Below, in pieces: positions 32,901-44,288 of a stretch of DNA of 64,000 nt; the first letter of the stretch is position 1, and each line of letters opens with the position of its first letter. The notes below the pieces were generated by a model. It had not been told where the DNA came from. It worked only from the letters and a program-made list of their open reading frames with translations, and did not search any database. The DNA is taken from the NCBI GenBank assembly GCA_964035575.1, contig OZ037897.1, positions 806,001 to 870,000 on the forward strand, written 5' to 3'. This DNA comes from Rhynchopus sp. YZ270_cl-10. Its lineage: Eukaryota > Euglenozoa > Diplonemea > Diplonemida > Diplonemidae. A program made the translations under genes and the position numbers.

Positions 32901-35900
32901 TGACCTCGTTGAGCAGGCGGAGTTGGTCGCGCGGGAGTTGATTCGGGTGGCGATTTTGTGGTCGGAGATGTGGTCTGATGCGTTGGAGGAGGCGAGCAGG
33001 TTGTACTTTGTTGCACATGATCCCATGGCAATGATTCGGTCCCTTGCACCCTTGGATCAGTGGTTGGACAATGTGCAGACCGACAACGAACGCCAATTTG
33101 TCAAAAACTTTGGCAACGACCTCCGCGATGCAAAATCCGCCACCGAACTTTGGCGACGCAACCGCCAACAAACCAACGCCATGACACAGGCCTGGGACCT
33201 CTACTATACTGTCTTCAGACGTCTCCGCAAACAACTCCAACAGATGTCCTCTCTCGACCTCGCCAGCGTCTCCCCTGAACTCCGAGCCTGCGCAGACCTC
33301 GAGGTAGCCGTCCCTGGACAGTACCAAGCAGGGACCGACCCTGTCTGCATCAAATCCTTCTTCCCCACCCTCAAGGTCATCTCCTCTAAACAACGTCCTC
33401 GCAAGCTTGCTATGATCGGCTCTGACGGTCAATCCTACAAATTTTTGTTGAAGGGCCACGAAGACCTTCGCCAGGACGAACGTGTCATGCAACTTTTCGG
33501 CCTCGTGAACACCCTCCTCCGCCACGACAGTGAGGTAACCCGCTCCGCCCGCGCCGATCTCTCCATCAGCAAATACCCGGTCATCCCTCTCTCCTCTAAC
33601 GCTGGCATCATAGGATGGTTGGAAAGGGCAGAAACACTGCACTCTCTGGTCAGAGACTACAGAGAAAAGCATAAAATCCAATTAGACATTGAAACCAAAA
33701 TCATGAAGCAATATGCCGGCGACTTTGGGTCATTAAGCTTAATGCAGAAGGTCGAGGTATTTGAGCATGCCATGGCGAACACTGATGGGGACGACCTGAA
33801 CAACATCCTCTGGCTCAAAGCTTCAAACAGCGAGGTCTGGCTGGAACGCCGCACCAATTTCACCCGCTCTCTTGCCACAATGTCGATGGTCGGCTACATC
33901 CTTGGTCTCGGCGACCGCCATCCTTCCAACCTCATGCTCGACCATTCTACAGGGAAGGCTGTCCACATCGACTTTGGTGATTGCTTCGAAGTTGCCATGC
34001 AAAGAGAAGAATTCCCTGAAAGAATTCCATTCCGTTTGACAAGAATGTTGGTCCGAGCAATGGAGGTGAGCGGCATTGAAGGAGGGTTCCGGAGAACCGG
34101 GGAGTTGGTGATGGCGATGCTGCGGAGGAATAAGGATTCGTTGATGGCGATGCTGGAGGCGTTTGTATATGATCCATTGATCTCTTGGAGGTTGGATTCA
34201 CAAAGCGCGCCGAAGATGAGCTCTGCTGCGCCAGCAGCGAACCATATGCCAGCACACCTTGCAAACATGTCCATGCCCAACCCCCAACAGCCTCCCCCGG
34301 TCGTCGCTTCTGTAGTCGCCACCGGTATGCCCACTAACCGCACCGCTGTTGCAGTTGTCAAAAGAATTCGTCAAAAGCTCAGCGGAACCGACTTCCACGA
34401 GGTCCACCGCAGCATCCGCCTTACTAAAGAAGACGGCATCCGCGCGCACGTCAAAAAAAGGAAAAAGCCGGACCCACAACCAGAGCCCCTCCCCAAAGAG
34501 GACACCACCTCTCGGAAGAAGGAGATGGTGAAGAGTATTGTGGATGAATGGAAGAAGGTATATATTTTTCTCTCTCTCTCTTTCTCTCTCCCTTAAATCA
34601 ATGTTTTCTTTAGGTGAGATCGCCGTATTCGCGTGAATTTCAGCAGTTGTGTGCGTTTCAGAAGCGCGCACCGCTGCCTTCAGCAGGGATGGACACCATG
34701 CAGTACGTGACCCAAATCCTTCACGACGCAAAGCTGAGACTAGCAGAAGCCCAGGATGAAGGCAATATGGAGGCTGCCGAGGCTTTAGACACCTTGCTCA
34801 GTGCCCTGCCTGCAAACATAGTGGGAGTAATAGTACATCCGCAGGCACGGTCTGGTAGTGCTCCCCAGGACACTAATGGCAGCCGTTTAGTAGAACCCAC
34901 CAATGGGATGCATACCACTGAAGGAAATGAATCAGATAAAACATTGGCAGTCAAGATCGATGCACCGCATGAAGTGGGGATGATAGCGGTATGCAAATTT
35001 ATTTTTGAAAAATTCTGGAAAAAAGGGCCCCATCTCCCAAATATTCAAAAAAATACTGATTTTTTTTTTAATTCCATTTTCTCTCTCTGCAGTCGTCGTT
35101 TGCAGTGTCGAAGCTTGATATGGCTGACGTCGCTGAGTTAGACCGATTGGTGCGTGGTAACATCCAAGAGATTCTCAGGCTGCGTGATGAAGGTGGTCAA
35201 GACGCGGGAGACAAGGTTTATGAGCTGCAGACAGCTACTGAGACGATCCTCAAGGCTGATAACGCTGCAACAAAGATTCAGTCGGTATGACAAAATAAGG
35301 GAAGATTTTCATAAAAAAGTTGCTCCAAAGGGTTCAGGACGACGTTTTCTGTAGTCCAAAGGCTTTTGGCCAATATTGAGTACAGACGCTAGGTTCCCCT
35401 AGCGGGTCCTTAGGCGATTGTAGATACGACAAAAAGTGAGCACACCATAGAGTGGCTACTAATACCTCTAACAGTGATTTGTCGATACTTTAAAATGAAT
35501 GCCAAATTCTTTTCAAAACGTGCTTCAAGGGGGGTCAGGAATCGGCCCCAATTTGAACAATATGTTCGCCCTCGTCCACTCTGCGAATATTTCGTCCAAA
35601 AAACGTCTTGGGTTGTCTGTGTCACAAACACAGTGAAGCCTGACTGAACCCGGTGGTGTGCAGTGTCCTCTTTGTCTGGAAAATAGCTGTGAACAGGTCC
35701 ATTGCTGTTGTCGCTAAATTATCAAGAGCGCAGAGGAGGACCACGGCAAGGTGAGCACGCTTTCACCACTTCGGGGTTGCTGTTGCGCCCCTTTCCAACA
35801 TGTGTCGCGTACGCGTCCGAGAACCAAACAAATACTGCACTGACTTCAGTGACAGCGCCCAACCCAGAGACTGGTCCGTATCCGATGATACGGGTGATGC

Positions 35901-37211
35901 TTTCCACAGCTTCCGAGTCCGCAAACCACGAGAGACGGATAGCAATCTGCTGCATTTCATGGGATGTCTCCTCCTTCACGGCTAGCCTTAGAGCGGACCA
36001 AGAAAACCATCCGTCGCAGGACACCTCGTCGTCTTACCTCACGGCGCCGTCATTCCACGTGTTGCTATTTCTCGTGTATATGGATATGACACCTCTTCTC
36101 AAGGTCGGAAAGATCTATTATGACATCCACGGTGGGAAGTCCTCTTCGCATCATCGTCGTTCCCATGCAACAGGGCCTCTCTCTAGTTGTCAGAATCTGC
36201 TCCTGGGGCAGCGCCCCATACCCGTACTCATTACCCCCTTGTGCAGAGAGCTGTGTAGTTGTGTTAGTTATGTGAAATTGTATACACGATGATTTACACA
36301 TCTGTATATCGTTGATGGTTGCTGTGCTACGGCTTGTGATTATGTGTGGTGTAGAACACCCCAATGATGACATAGGAAATATTTGTGGCTATTTGTTTAC
36401 ACCAACCAGTAAAAAGGATAAAAAAAGACCATCTGAAATGGGCAACTACGTTACACCAATCGGTTATCAAAAAAATAAACAAAATATAACTCTCTTCTCC
36501 TTACACAGCTCTTCCGTGGGGTGAAGGCACGCAAGGATGCCAAAATGAAGATTCTTCTCGGGGACGACACAGAACAGAAGCAAGAAATCGACGCCATTGA
36601 CGTACCCGAGCAGGTGTGTTATCTCTCCCAAAAAAAACCCCCCTTCTCCCTCAGAGGGTTCTTCTCTACGTCAGGGTTGACATGAGGTGGGTTCCTCTAA
36701 TTTCCAATCTTAATAATTCTTCTTAGATGCGTACACAGAAACGGATTTTCAATTTCTCGCTTTGATTAGAGTTTATTAAGTCAGAAGTATTCATAGTAAT
36801 CCTTCTCTTTTGCGCTTTCTAATATTCTTTTCTCATTTTGAGAGATGAGGCACGAAATGTATTGCAAAGGGAAAATCATGGTTACCAGGTCCACCTCCCC
36901 GTTCTGGATTACCACACCAAAGGCTTGTTATGAGAGAGCTTTTTGTATTTCAAGATTTCACATTTTTTTTTTAAAGAGATGCATTTCAGCACGTTTCAAC
37001 TCTTTATTAATTGGTGACTAAGCATGAGAGGCGTAGGGTCATCTTATATAAACTTTTCTTATTTTTCTTTTCTTTTGGTGGACAAAACCCTTTCGATTGA
37101 AAATATTATCTGCATCATTAATTTTCCACACAGGTGACAAAACTGATTGAGCTTGCAACCTCACATGAGAACCTGGCCCAATGCTACACGGGTTGGTGCC
37201 CATTCTGGTAA
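26911..37211 (+). CDS. TOR: Target of rapamycin (TOR) kinase
   Basis: Five exons (26911-34557, 34614-34988, 35093-35284, 36509-36613, 37134-37211), all phase 0, give 2,798 residues. TOR is the PIKK-family Ser/Thr kinase of TORC1/TORC2. HEAT repeats fill residues 1 to about 1250; the FAT region runs about 1340-1990. FRB (about 2009-2110) keeps LIRVAILWSEMW, EEASRLYF (Ser2029, the rapamycin-sensitivity position) and QAWDLYYTVFRRL (Trp2095). The kinase has GLGDRHPSN (D2335) and HIDFGD (D2354). FATC ends in CYTGWCPFW, as in human mTOR. After the conserved VKRIRQKLSGTDF, about 270 extra residues precede FATC and contain the IQ motif IQSLFRGVKAR (2736-2746), split by intron 4. Introns are 56, 104, 1224 and 520 bp. 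Confidence 0.95.
35285..36508. other. Intron 4 of TOR, 1,224 bp, transposon-like filling
   Basis: GTATGA...ACACAG boundaries. The filling has unusually long partly open frames on the - strand (about 35410-36370) that I cannot match to any family and that are interrupted, which suggests an old insertion. It is far longer than the other introns. Confidence 0.4.
36848..37054 (+). repeat. S element plus H hairpin inside TOR intron 5
   Basis: S blocks (CACGAAATG-ATTG, GGTCCACCTCCCC, GAGAGAGCTTTTTGTATTTC) at 36848-36955, then the hairpin GGTGACTAAGC-ATGAGAG-GCGTAGGGTCATC at 37011-37054, 80 nt before the last exon. Confidence 0.75.
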
Positions 37212-37602
37212 GATGCCCCATGCCCCAGTAGAGAGATACGATGACCGCTAAAATTTTTCAGACGTCACAACACTTCTAGCCAGACATCGCACACAAACGT
37301 TGTTTCATTTTTTTTTTTCTTTCATTTTTCTCTTCTCCATTCTTCCTTGCTGTACATTGTGAACTGCATCCCCAATGCATTATTGTGTTCTTGAGGTGTT
37401 CAGGTGCAGCTGTGCCTTTTTTTTTTTGTATGCATCCAATCGAAGTGCTTTCATGAAGCGTTATCTTTATTCTCTTTCCCAGGTTTTTTTTTTCCCCTCT
37501 CCCCCTTTACGGTTCGATAACCCACGATGGTTCGTTTTCACAAAAGAACGTTTCGCTTAGCGATACGTTTTGATTGATCTCTTTTTTTTTTATTCCCTTG
37601 AA
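37212..37602. other. 3' UTR/spacer after TOR
   Basis: T-rich, no gene recognised. Confidence 0.35.
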
Positions 37603-37962
37603 ATGGATTGCAGCATTGTATGGTTGGGGTCGACTCACAGATACTGCATGGTCTACTCAACAGTGTACTAAACGGTCAATATACCAAAGCCAAAGCTCCG
37701 AGCTTTTTTGGCGTCCCCTGTTAGTAGCGCTGTCTACTGCAGGGCGACAACAACTGCACTTATCGGTGGATGTCTTGGCTCTGGGATCGATGAAGACCGC
37801 ATATTGTTTTCGACTCACAAACACTGCATAGTCTACTCAACAGTGTACTCACCGGGTCATATACCAAAGGTATATTGTTTATGAGAGCGCTTTGTATGTC
37901 AAATGAATCTTTCTCTTTGTATAGGTGACTAAGCATGAGAGGCGGTTAGGGTCATGTTAATA
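37603..37962 (+). repeat. S element interrupted by E, followed by H
   Basis: GAAATGGATTGCAGCATTG, GGTTGGGGTC and ATACCAAAG belong to S. Element E (37697-37803) follows, then S sequence resumes with a second copy of CTACTCAACAGTGTACT and GAGAGCGCTTTGTATGTCAA. Hairpin H is at 37922-37960. This layering gives the order S first, E later. Confidence 0.75.
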
Positions 37963-38059
37963 AACAATTTCTTTTTATTCCCTTCGAAATTCCGAAATAT
38001 GATGTGCCATTCATGACATTTTTTTGGCAGGAACACTTCTTCATGTGGGAATCGTATAG

Positions 38060-38118
38060 AGTGGAGCATACTCTAGGGTGGCTACACTAATACAACCAAG
38101 TTTTCGAAAAAAAAACGT
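38060..38118 (+). repeat. Element 'W', copy 3
   Basis: AGTGGAGCATACTC, GGTGGCTACACTAATACAAC and AAGTTTTCG plus an A-run. Confidence 0.7.
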
Positions 38119-38446
38119 ATAATTGTTCTATCCCAGCATAAGAAGGAAGCGTGAGGGGAAGGGAACGGGACGCACCACGTTGAATGGACGACAGTTTTTT
38201 TATAAGCAATTTTTTTTTTTTTTTGTTGCCATTTCTATTTCACTGTTCAGTTTATTCGACAAAACTATGCTACAAGGTGCTCTTCCCTTCTTCGTTGAAA
38301 CCAATATGTCCTGCTGGTTATTTTCTGCAAAACAAAAGAAAGAAAAGTGTTCATTTCAATGAAAACCAAATCACTATGGATTTCATAGTGCCATGTTTTT
38401 CACACCTCGTAAAAAGAAGAAAAAAAAACTATTCTTTCAAAAAAAT

Positions 38447-38507
38447 AGTGGAGATTGCATAGGTGGCAACTACACTACATTCCAACAAATTTTTCAAAAA
38501 AAAGTTA
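38447..38507 (+). repeat. Element 'W', copy 4
   Basis: AGTGGAGATTGCATAGGTGG, CAACTACACTACATTCCAAC and AATTTTTC, bounded by A-runs on both sides (CAAAAAAAT and CAAAAAAAAG), as expected if it inserts into A/T tracts. Confidence 0.75.
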
Positions 38508-39677
38508 TCTAGCTCTCTCTAGCTGCATTGTTTGCCCTATGATTATTGTTTTTTGTTTTTATTCATATTTTTTTATATATTTTTGGTGTGAAATAGCCTT
38601 TTTTTTCCCCCCTCTCCTTACCCTTCCCTCATGCTTTCATTGACACTGAGGGTCAGTGCTGAATATCACATAAACAAGCAACCTATTATCCCCTGCCGCT
38701 CCACGCGACCTTCTCTGTGATCTCCCCCCCTACCCTTACCCCCCCCGCCGAGCTTGCCTTTCGGGTCAAAATGATTAATCCGACTGGCGGTTGCAAAACA
38801 ACGATGTTTTTTTTTTCTTTTCCACAGTGCCTGCGTCCGATGCGCGGTGCGGCGTTTGCACTTTCAACTTCACTTTTTTTTTTTTTCCTCTTTGCAGAAC
38901 ACAATTTCTCCATAGAATATATTGTGACCAAGTTTTTCAAAGTAGTGTTTCATAATGAGTGCGGTGTGCATGGGGGGCTCTCGTGGAGGGAGGGAGGAGG
39001 GGGGCGGGGAAAGGGGTGAAAAGGGGTCCAAATCACCCCAAAAAAAAAACGTGAGAGTTCGATACCCCGACAGTGCAGACTTCTTTTTGCGTGGCAGCTA
39101 TGATTTCAGAAGAAAAAGAAAAAGAGAAAAAAAAAAGCGCGCGTTTGTACAATATATCGATTGGAAGGTGGAAAAAGGTGTGTATGTCTTGTGTGTATGG
39201 ATGGTGGCATTCATGTATGTCTCGTCTCTCACATAGTGGATGACAAAAAACTGTACAAAGAAAGGCAAAAAAAATAAACGGAAAAAAAAGATGCAAGAGC
39301 AAATATCACATGGCTTGGAGTATCTTTCCGGGAGTTGTGGAATTTAAAGAAAAAAGAGAAACACAGCAAAAGAAGAATGACCATCAGCCCTTCTTCATCT
39401 CTCCACTCCCAACCACAAAAGGCTCGCCCCACACCCCATCCCCCCCCGTTCGCAATTCCGGAAGTTCTGGTTCTCAAAAAAAGAGGGGGCTTTTTTTTTC
39501 AATCTTTTCCCACATTTCTCACTCACTACAAGCAAGCCAGTAGGTTTCCCTTTTTTTCTCAGCATTTCTTTTTTTTGGACCCTACATCAGGATTCATATC
39601 CCTGTGTTTGCAACGATCCCCTTTCATCTGGCTGATGAGTGGGACTGGGAATATGGGAAGCGGGAGTAGCACATATC
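38508..39677. other. Gene-free stretch
   Basis: T-runs and C-runs; no gene, RNA or assigned repeat. Confidence 0.35.
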
Positions 39678-39790
39678 AGATGTAAACCACGAAATGGATT
39701 GTACTGCATTGGTTGGGGATGTCCACCCCCCTCCGGTACAAGCCGGTCATACCAAAAGGTACACTGTTCACGAGAGGGCTTTTGTATAAT
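39678..39790 (+). repeat. S element in the 5' flank of the esterase-like gene
   Basis: CACGAAATGGATTGTACTGC, GGATGTCCACCCCC, CCGGTACAAGCCGGTCATAC, AAAAGGTACACTGTTCACG and GAGAGGGCTTTTGTAT; the best-preserved S copy. It ends 68 nt before the start codon at 39858. Confidence 0.8.
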
Positions 39791-39857
39791 TATTATCAAC
39801 TCTACTTTTTTTTCAAACATTGTACACCACCCTACCCCTCCAGAGTACACCACAACG

Positions 39858-42041
39858 ATGTCTTACATATTGTTACTATTCATAAGCACTTTATGCGTTA
39901 CCATCCTTGCCGACCGCCCTATTGTCAAAATCGCACGCCTAGGCAAGGTACGTGGCAAGGTCGTCACCAGCACCTCCGGGGTCACGATGTGGGAGTACCT
40001 TGGCATACCTTATGCAGCACCGCCGGTTAGAGACCTTCGTTTCCGTGCACCGCAGGCAGTCAAATCGTGGCGTGGGAAGAAGGATGTTGTGGACTTCTCC
40101 CCGATCTGTCCGGGCGGGGGTAGGGCAGGTTCAGAAGTGTCGGAGGACTGTCTTTATTTGAACATTTTTACCCCTGAAGGGGTCAACAAAACCTCTAAGC
40201 TGCCGGTTGTTGTTTGGATCCATGGTGGCGGGTTTTCCTCTGGATGTGCCGATGATTTGGATATGGAGGAGTACGTCAGTGCATCTGTGGAGCGTGGCTC
40301 GCCTGTTGTTGCGGTGACCTTGAATTACCGTCTCGGTATTTTTGGGTTTCTCGGGTCGGAAGAATTAATGGACGACGTTGATGGAGCAGGGAACTATGGA
40401 TTGCTTGATCAGAGGCAGGCACTGCAGTTTGTTAACAGGCATATTAAAAGGTTTGGGGGTGATCCATCAAGGGTTACCCTTGCGGGGGAGAAGGCTGGGG
40501 CTTCTAGCGTTACCTTTCATTTGGTGTCCCAGCCGAGCTTTCGTACCCGCTATTGGCAGGGGAACACTCTGTTTCAAAAGGTGATCACACAGAGTGGGTT
40601 GGCAGCACCGCAGGTTACAAAGAGTATGGCGCATGCAGGGTCGATCTTCGAGGCGGCAAAGGCGTGGTTTGGGTGTCATGATGTTGAATGTCTGAGGGAG
40701 ACCTCGGTTGAAGTGTATTTGCATGCGATTCATGCAGGGATCTTTGGAAGGCATGCGTTTGGTCCGGTTGTTGATGGTGTGCAGCTAAGCGATGCTCCCT
40801 GGAGATTAATGAGGGATGGAAGACACGCAGGAATTCCGGTTTTAACCGGAAGTGTATGTGACGGAGAGTTTGCGGACACCGACGATTTGTCGGATGATGC
40901 AACTGAAGCAGAATTCGATGCGCAGCTCCGTCCTATTCTTGCAGAGAAGTTGTCGGGAGGAACCTCCGTCGAAGCCGCCCTGCAAACCCTGAAGAACATC
41001 TACAGTGCGGAAAACTATGTGTACCCAGACGCAGAAGGAAAATCCCATTGGCATTGGGCAGCAAAGCGGAGCGCTGCGGACAGAGAGTTTTCGTGCCCAA
41101 ACCGGTATGGTGCGGTGATGCTTGCGAGGGGGAGGCGGATGTACAAACCCTGGCATAAATCCTCTGTTTTCAACTATGTGTTGGTCAAGCAGACTGCAGC
41201 CGACACGATGATCGCGAAGTACCTCAGCAAGGAAATGATCGAGTTTGTGAACGGCCAGGACCCGCAGAACCCCTGGACCAAACAGGCCGAACGGTTTCAC
41301 TGGGACTACGCGGTTGGGGTAGACAGCGCGCAGGCATCTGGAGGGAGGGGAGCCTTTCCTCTGCTCAACCACAGAATGCTGCAATGCGACTTCTGGGACA
41401 CCATTGACCGCCCCGAAGAGAACCCCACAAGCTACGATGACGAAGAAGAAGAAGAAGAAGTGGCTGAGGAAAACGACGATGATGATGATGATGACGATGA
41501 CGATGACGACGACGATGATGACAGCTTCCAGCAGCTGTGGAAGAAGTGGTGGAAGAAGGGAAAGAAGGGGAGGAAGGGGAGAGGGAAGAAGGGCAAGAAG
41601 GAGGAGAAGAAGAAGAAGAAGGTGGGCTGTGGAGGGGATGTGAGCGGGGAGGTATCGCAGAGTGGTGAGAAGAGTTCCAGTCAGAAGAAGTCCGACAGCG
41701 ACGATAAACATAGCCTTAGTTGGTGGAAGAAGTCTGACAGCAAGGAAAAAGACAGTTCCAGCGAGAAGAAGTCTGACAGCGACGACAAACACACCTCCAG
41801 CTGGAAGAAGTCCGACAGTGCTGATAAACACACCTTCGGTTGGTGGAAGAAGTTCGTTAGCGATGATAAAGACAGCTCCAGTTGGAAGAAGTCTGACAGC
41901 GACGATAAAGACGAGGATGACAACAACAGACGTGGGAAGAAGGGTAAAAATGCGGGCAAAAAGGACAAAAAGGGCGACAAAAAAAAGGGTGACAAAAAGA
42001 AGAACGACAAGAAGAAGGGCAAGAAAAACAACAAAGATTAA
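39858..42041 (+). CDS. Secreted cholinesterase-fold pseudoenzyme with charged tail
   Basis: 727 residues, one exon. MSYILLLFISTLCVTILA is a signal peptide. Residues 19-530 are type-B carboxylesterase: FRAPQ, SEDCLYLNIFTP, WIHGGGFSSG (oxyanion hole), NYRLGIFGFL and GNYGLLDQRQAL. At the nucleophile elbow the family GESAG reads GEKAG (Lys212 in place of Ser). The acid E337 in CDGEF remains, but the usual His loop near the C-terminus is not found. It should therefore bind rather than hydrolyse, like neuroligins and glutactin. Residues 540-555 are 16 Asp written with mixed GAC/GAT codons, followed by Lys-rich sequence (WKKWWKKGKKGRKGRGKK) and repeats of KKSDSDDKHSS and WWKKSDS. The ATG is 14 nt after a CCCCTCCAG acceptor-like site. 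Confidence 0.9.
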   Translation: MSYILLLFISTLCVTILADRPIVKIARLGKVRGKVVTSTSGVTMWEYLGIPYAAPPVRDLRFRAPQAVKSWRGKKDVVDFSPICPGGGRAGSEVSEDCLYLNIFTPEGVNKTSKLPVVVWIHGGGFSSGCADDLDMEEYVSASVERGSPVVAVTLNYRLGIFGFLGSEELMDDVDGAGNYGLLDQRQALQFVNRHIKRFGGDPSRVTLAGEKAGASSVTFHLVSQPSFRTRYWQGNTLFQKVITQSGLAAPQVTKSMAHAGSIFEAAKAWFGCHDVECLRETSVEVYLHAIHAGIFGRHAFGPVVDGVQLSDAPWRLMRDGRHAGIPVLTGSVCDGEFADTDDLSDDATEAEFDAQLRPILAEKLSGGTSVEAALQTLKNIYSAENYVYPDAEGKSHWHWAAKRSAADREFSCPNRYGAVMLARGRRMYKPWHKSSVFNYVLVKQTAADTMIAKYLSKEMIEFVNGQDPQNPWTKQAERFHWDYAVGVDSAQASGGRGAFPLLNHRMLQCDFWDTIDRPEENPTSYDDEEEEEEVAEENDDDDDDDDDDDDDDDDSFQQLWKKWWKKGKKGRKGRGKKGKKEEKKKKKVGCGGDVSGEVSQSGEKSSSQKKSDSDDKHSLSWWKKSDSKEKDSSSEKKSDSDDKHTSSWKKSDSADKHTFGWWKKFVSDDKDSSSWKKSDSDDKDEDDNNRRGKKGKNAGKKDKKGDKKKGDKKKNDKKKGKKNNKD

Positions 42042-42343
42042 GTTGCCACCACCTTTCGTTGGTATCACCCTTTCCCCCTTAACAAACCCCCATGCTTGTT
42101 GAACCAAGGTTCTGTAAGAGAACAGCGTTTCTTTCGTCTCACGCCCCCCTCCAAGACAGCCGTACGTTTGGTTTGATAGCCTTGCTGTGTGGATCTGTCT
42201 TTTTCCATTTTTAATCATTCATTGTATAAGGTAATTAAACAAGGTGATGCTTGGGATAATCTTATATTTTCTTCTTTTTTTGCGACTTTGAGAGAAAAAA
42301 GAACACCAATACGAAATTATTGCTACAAAATGCATGTTTATTC

Positions 42344-42384
42344 ATAGGTGACGAAGCAGAGAGGAGAGGCTGTGATTCATCTTG
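42344..42384 (+). repeat. Hairpin 'H', variant copy
   Basis: AGGTGACGAAGC-AGAGAGGAGA-GGCTGTGATTCATCTT, a looser stem. 42042-42343 is 3' flank of the esterase-like gene without recognised features. Confidence 0.5.
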
Positions 42385-42604
42385 ACATTTGATTTTTTTT
42401 TTTTTTTTGAATTTTTTTGTTCAGATTATTTGGTTCGTTTTCACTTCTTCATATTCTTCTGCTGTTGCCGCAGGGTACTTTTTTTTTTCTGTGCTTTCAT
42501 CTGGGGCTGGCATTGTATTGTGTATGTTCCTGCCAATGTGTAGATGTTTCTATGCAACAAATGAACAAGAAAGAGAGGGGTTTTGCAGGCTGGTATACAT
42601 ACTG

Positions 42605-42780
42605 AGGGGGTACACTGCCACTAGAGGGCTTTGTATTTCAAACACACAGTTCTTTTTATTGGATGACTAAGTAGAATAGGCTTACAATCATCTTACCAAT
42701 TTTATCTTTTCCCCTTTTCTTCCATTGCAACCCCCTCCCTCCTCCCCTCCCTCACAACGATATTGGTCGTGGCATGACAA
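42605..42780 (+). repeat. S tail plus H hairpin, long copy 1
   Basis: GGGTACACTGCCACTAGAGG, GCTTTGTATTTCAAACACAC, then hairpin ATTGGATGA-CTAAG...CTTA-TCATCTTACCAAT (42658-42700) and CTTCCATTGCAACCCCCTCC. Almost identical over about 175 bp to 46927-47105. Confidence 0.8.
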
Positions 42781-43487
42781 AACACATGTTCCAGCACAAT
42801 AACAAACACAAAATGTTATAGCATAATTTGCTTGTTAAGTGTGCTTATCATGTCATGAGAAGTGTCGTTGTGCTCCCCAAATCAGATTTTTTCACAACCA
42901 TACGTTCATCCTTTTTTCGGCTGAGGGAAGTACCCATCACTTGCCTTACCGCTTTTTTCAACTATGTACTGTCTCTACGAAAATTTGTGTTTTTTTTTTT
43001 TAAATCTGTATCTTGCGTCCATATCATCTTAGTCGAGAAGCCTTCGAGCAAGGTACAAAACCTGTTTTTGGTAAGGGTTTTGTTGCAACAAAACAAAACA
43101 AAACAAAAAGTCTGAATGGGCAATTCCTGTGCGAGGAATATTCCCTATTAAGTAGGTATCCCCCCCCTGGTCATATCTTCCCAACGTTTTCCTCATTTAT
43201 TTTGCGTTCTTGAATTAAAGGTGTTCCTCCTCCCCTCCTGCGTTCCTGTTACGCACACCGTTTGGTGAAAGTATGGCAACTCGAGTGACAAAGTACAAGA
43301 CAAAAAGCAGAACCTTTTTTCACTTTTTTGTCCCCTTTTTTAAACTTTTCTTACAATCCCCCCTTCGTTCCCCTCAACCCAAACCACTAATACCTTTGTC
43401 CTTCATTGATTTAGTTTTTTAGTATCTCTTTGAATTTGAAGCAGCCTAAAAAAAATGTTGCAAGACCATAAATAGCACTACAGTATA
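42781..43487. other. Gene-free stretch
   Basis: No gene supported; ACAAAACAAAACAAAAC at about 43088 is a simple repeat. Confidence 0.35.
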
Positions 43488-43626
43488 CACGACGTTGAAG
43501 TAAATGACTTTACTTCTGGAAATAGTTTACTTGTGGCACACGTAAAAACGTAAGCGTACAGCTTAAACACAGGTAAAAAAAATGATATGTAAAACCACAA
43601 GTAAAGTAATTTACTTCAACGTCGTG
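43488..43626. mobile_element. TA-flanked miniature element, 139 bp
   Basis: Inverted ends CACGACGTTGAAGTAAA, flanked by TA (43486-43487, 43627-43628). Interior AAGTAAA/TTTACTT motifs. Same CACGACG terminus as 11694-11922. Confidence 0.85.
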
Positions 43627-43692
43627 TACCTGCCTACGTCAGTTTTGACGAGGTGTTTACACTGTCAACTTCAACGAATGTAATCAAGGTTT

Positions 43693-44073
43693 TAAGGTGA
43701 CTAAACACGAGAGGCTAAGGGCCATCTTACAAACTTTTCTTTTTGATGTACACATTTGATGCACATTATAGACAAGATTCCCCCTTTTTTTTGTTGCACT
43801 TCCAACTTCTATTTTTAATTTTAAATTATACGTTACATACGAAACTAAATGCGATGTGCCCTCCCATCCTTTTGAGGATATTGTTTTGCACGTTCAGCTT
43901 TACCCCCCTTTTTTCGGTACACTGTTCACGAGAGGGCTTTGTATTTCAAGTTAACCTTTTTCCCGTTGTGTCTGTCGTCTGTGCATGATATAGCACACGT
44001 TCATTTTTTTTTTCCTTTGTTTCCAATTTGGTGGACTGAGCCTGGTAAGGCTTAGGTTAAATCCTACCAAATT
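43693..44073 (+). repeat. H hairpin, S tail and H hairpin cluster
   Basis: H at 43693-43730 (AAGGTGAC-TAAAC...GGGCCATCTT). S tail at 43916-43952 (CGGTACACTGTTCACGAGAG, GGCTTTGTATTTCAAG). H at 44025-44073 with stem AATTTGGT/ACCAAATT, inner AGCC/GGCT. Confidence 0.7.
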
Positions 44074-44227
44074 GTACTCTTTCCCTACTTTTTTCCAACA
44101 GACCTGTGGAGGCATTCCCACCAGGATGCCAGGGCGCTGAGGAAAATCACGTTAGTCTCCTCCAAATCACTCCCCCTATTTTTTTTGTGTGAAAATTCAA
44201 ATAGTACTCGAATAATAAAATGAGACA

Positions 44228-44288
44228 TGTGGAGATTTGCACAACCGACCGGCAACTACACTACTCCAACAATTTATCAAAATAAAAT
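44228..44288 (+). repeat. Element 'W', copy 5
   Basis: TGTGGAGATTTGCACAAC, CGGCAACTACACTACTCCAA and CAATTTATCAAAA. 44289-44665 is T-rich without recognised genes. Confidence 0.65.

Noticed and set aside
35410-36370. A protein gene inside TOR intron 4
   Set aside because: Frames are interrupted, match no family and lack splice or start context; better seen as an old insertion.
40842-42218. 458-codon frame antisense to the esterase-like gene
   Set aside because: Mirror of the biased codon use of the sense gene; Leu/Val/Ile-rich because of the Asp and Lys tracts opposite.
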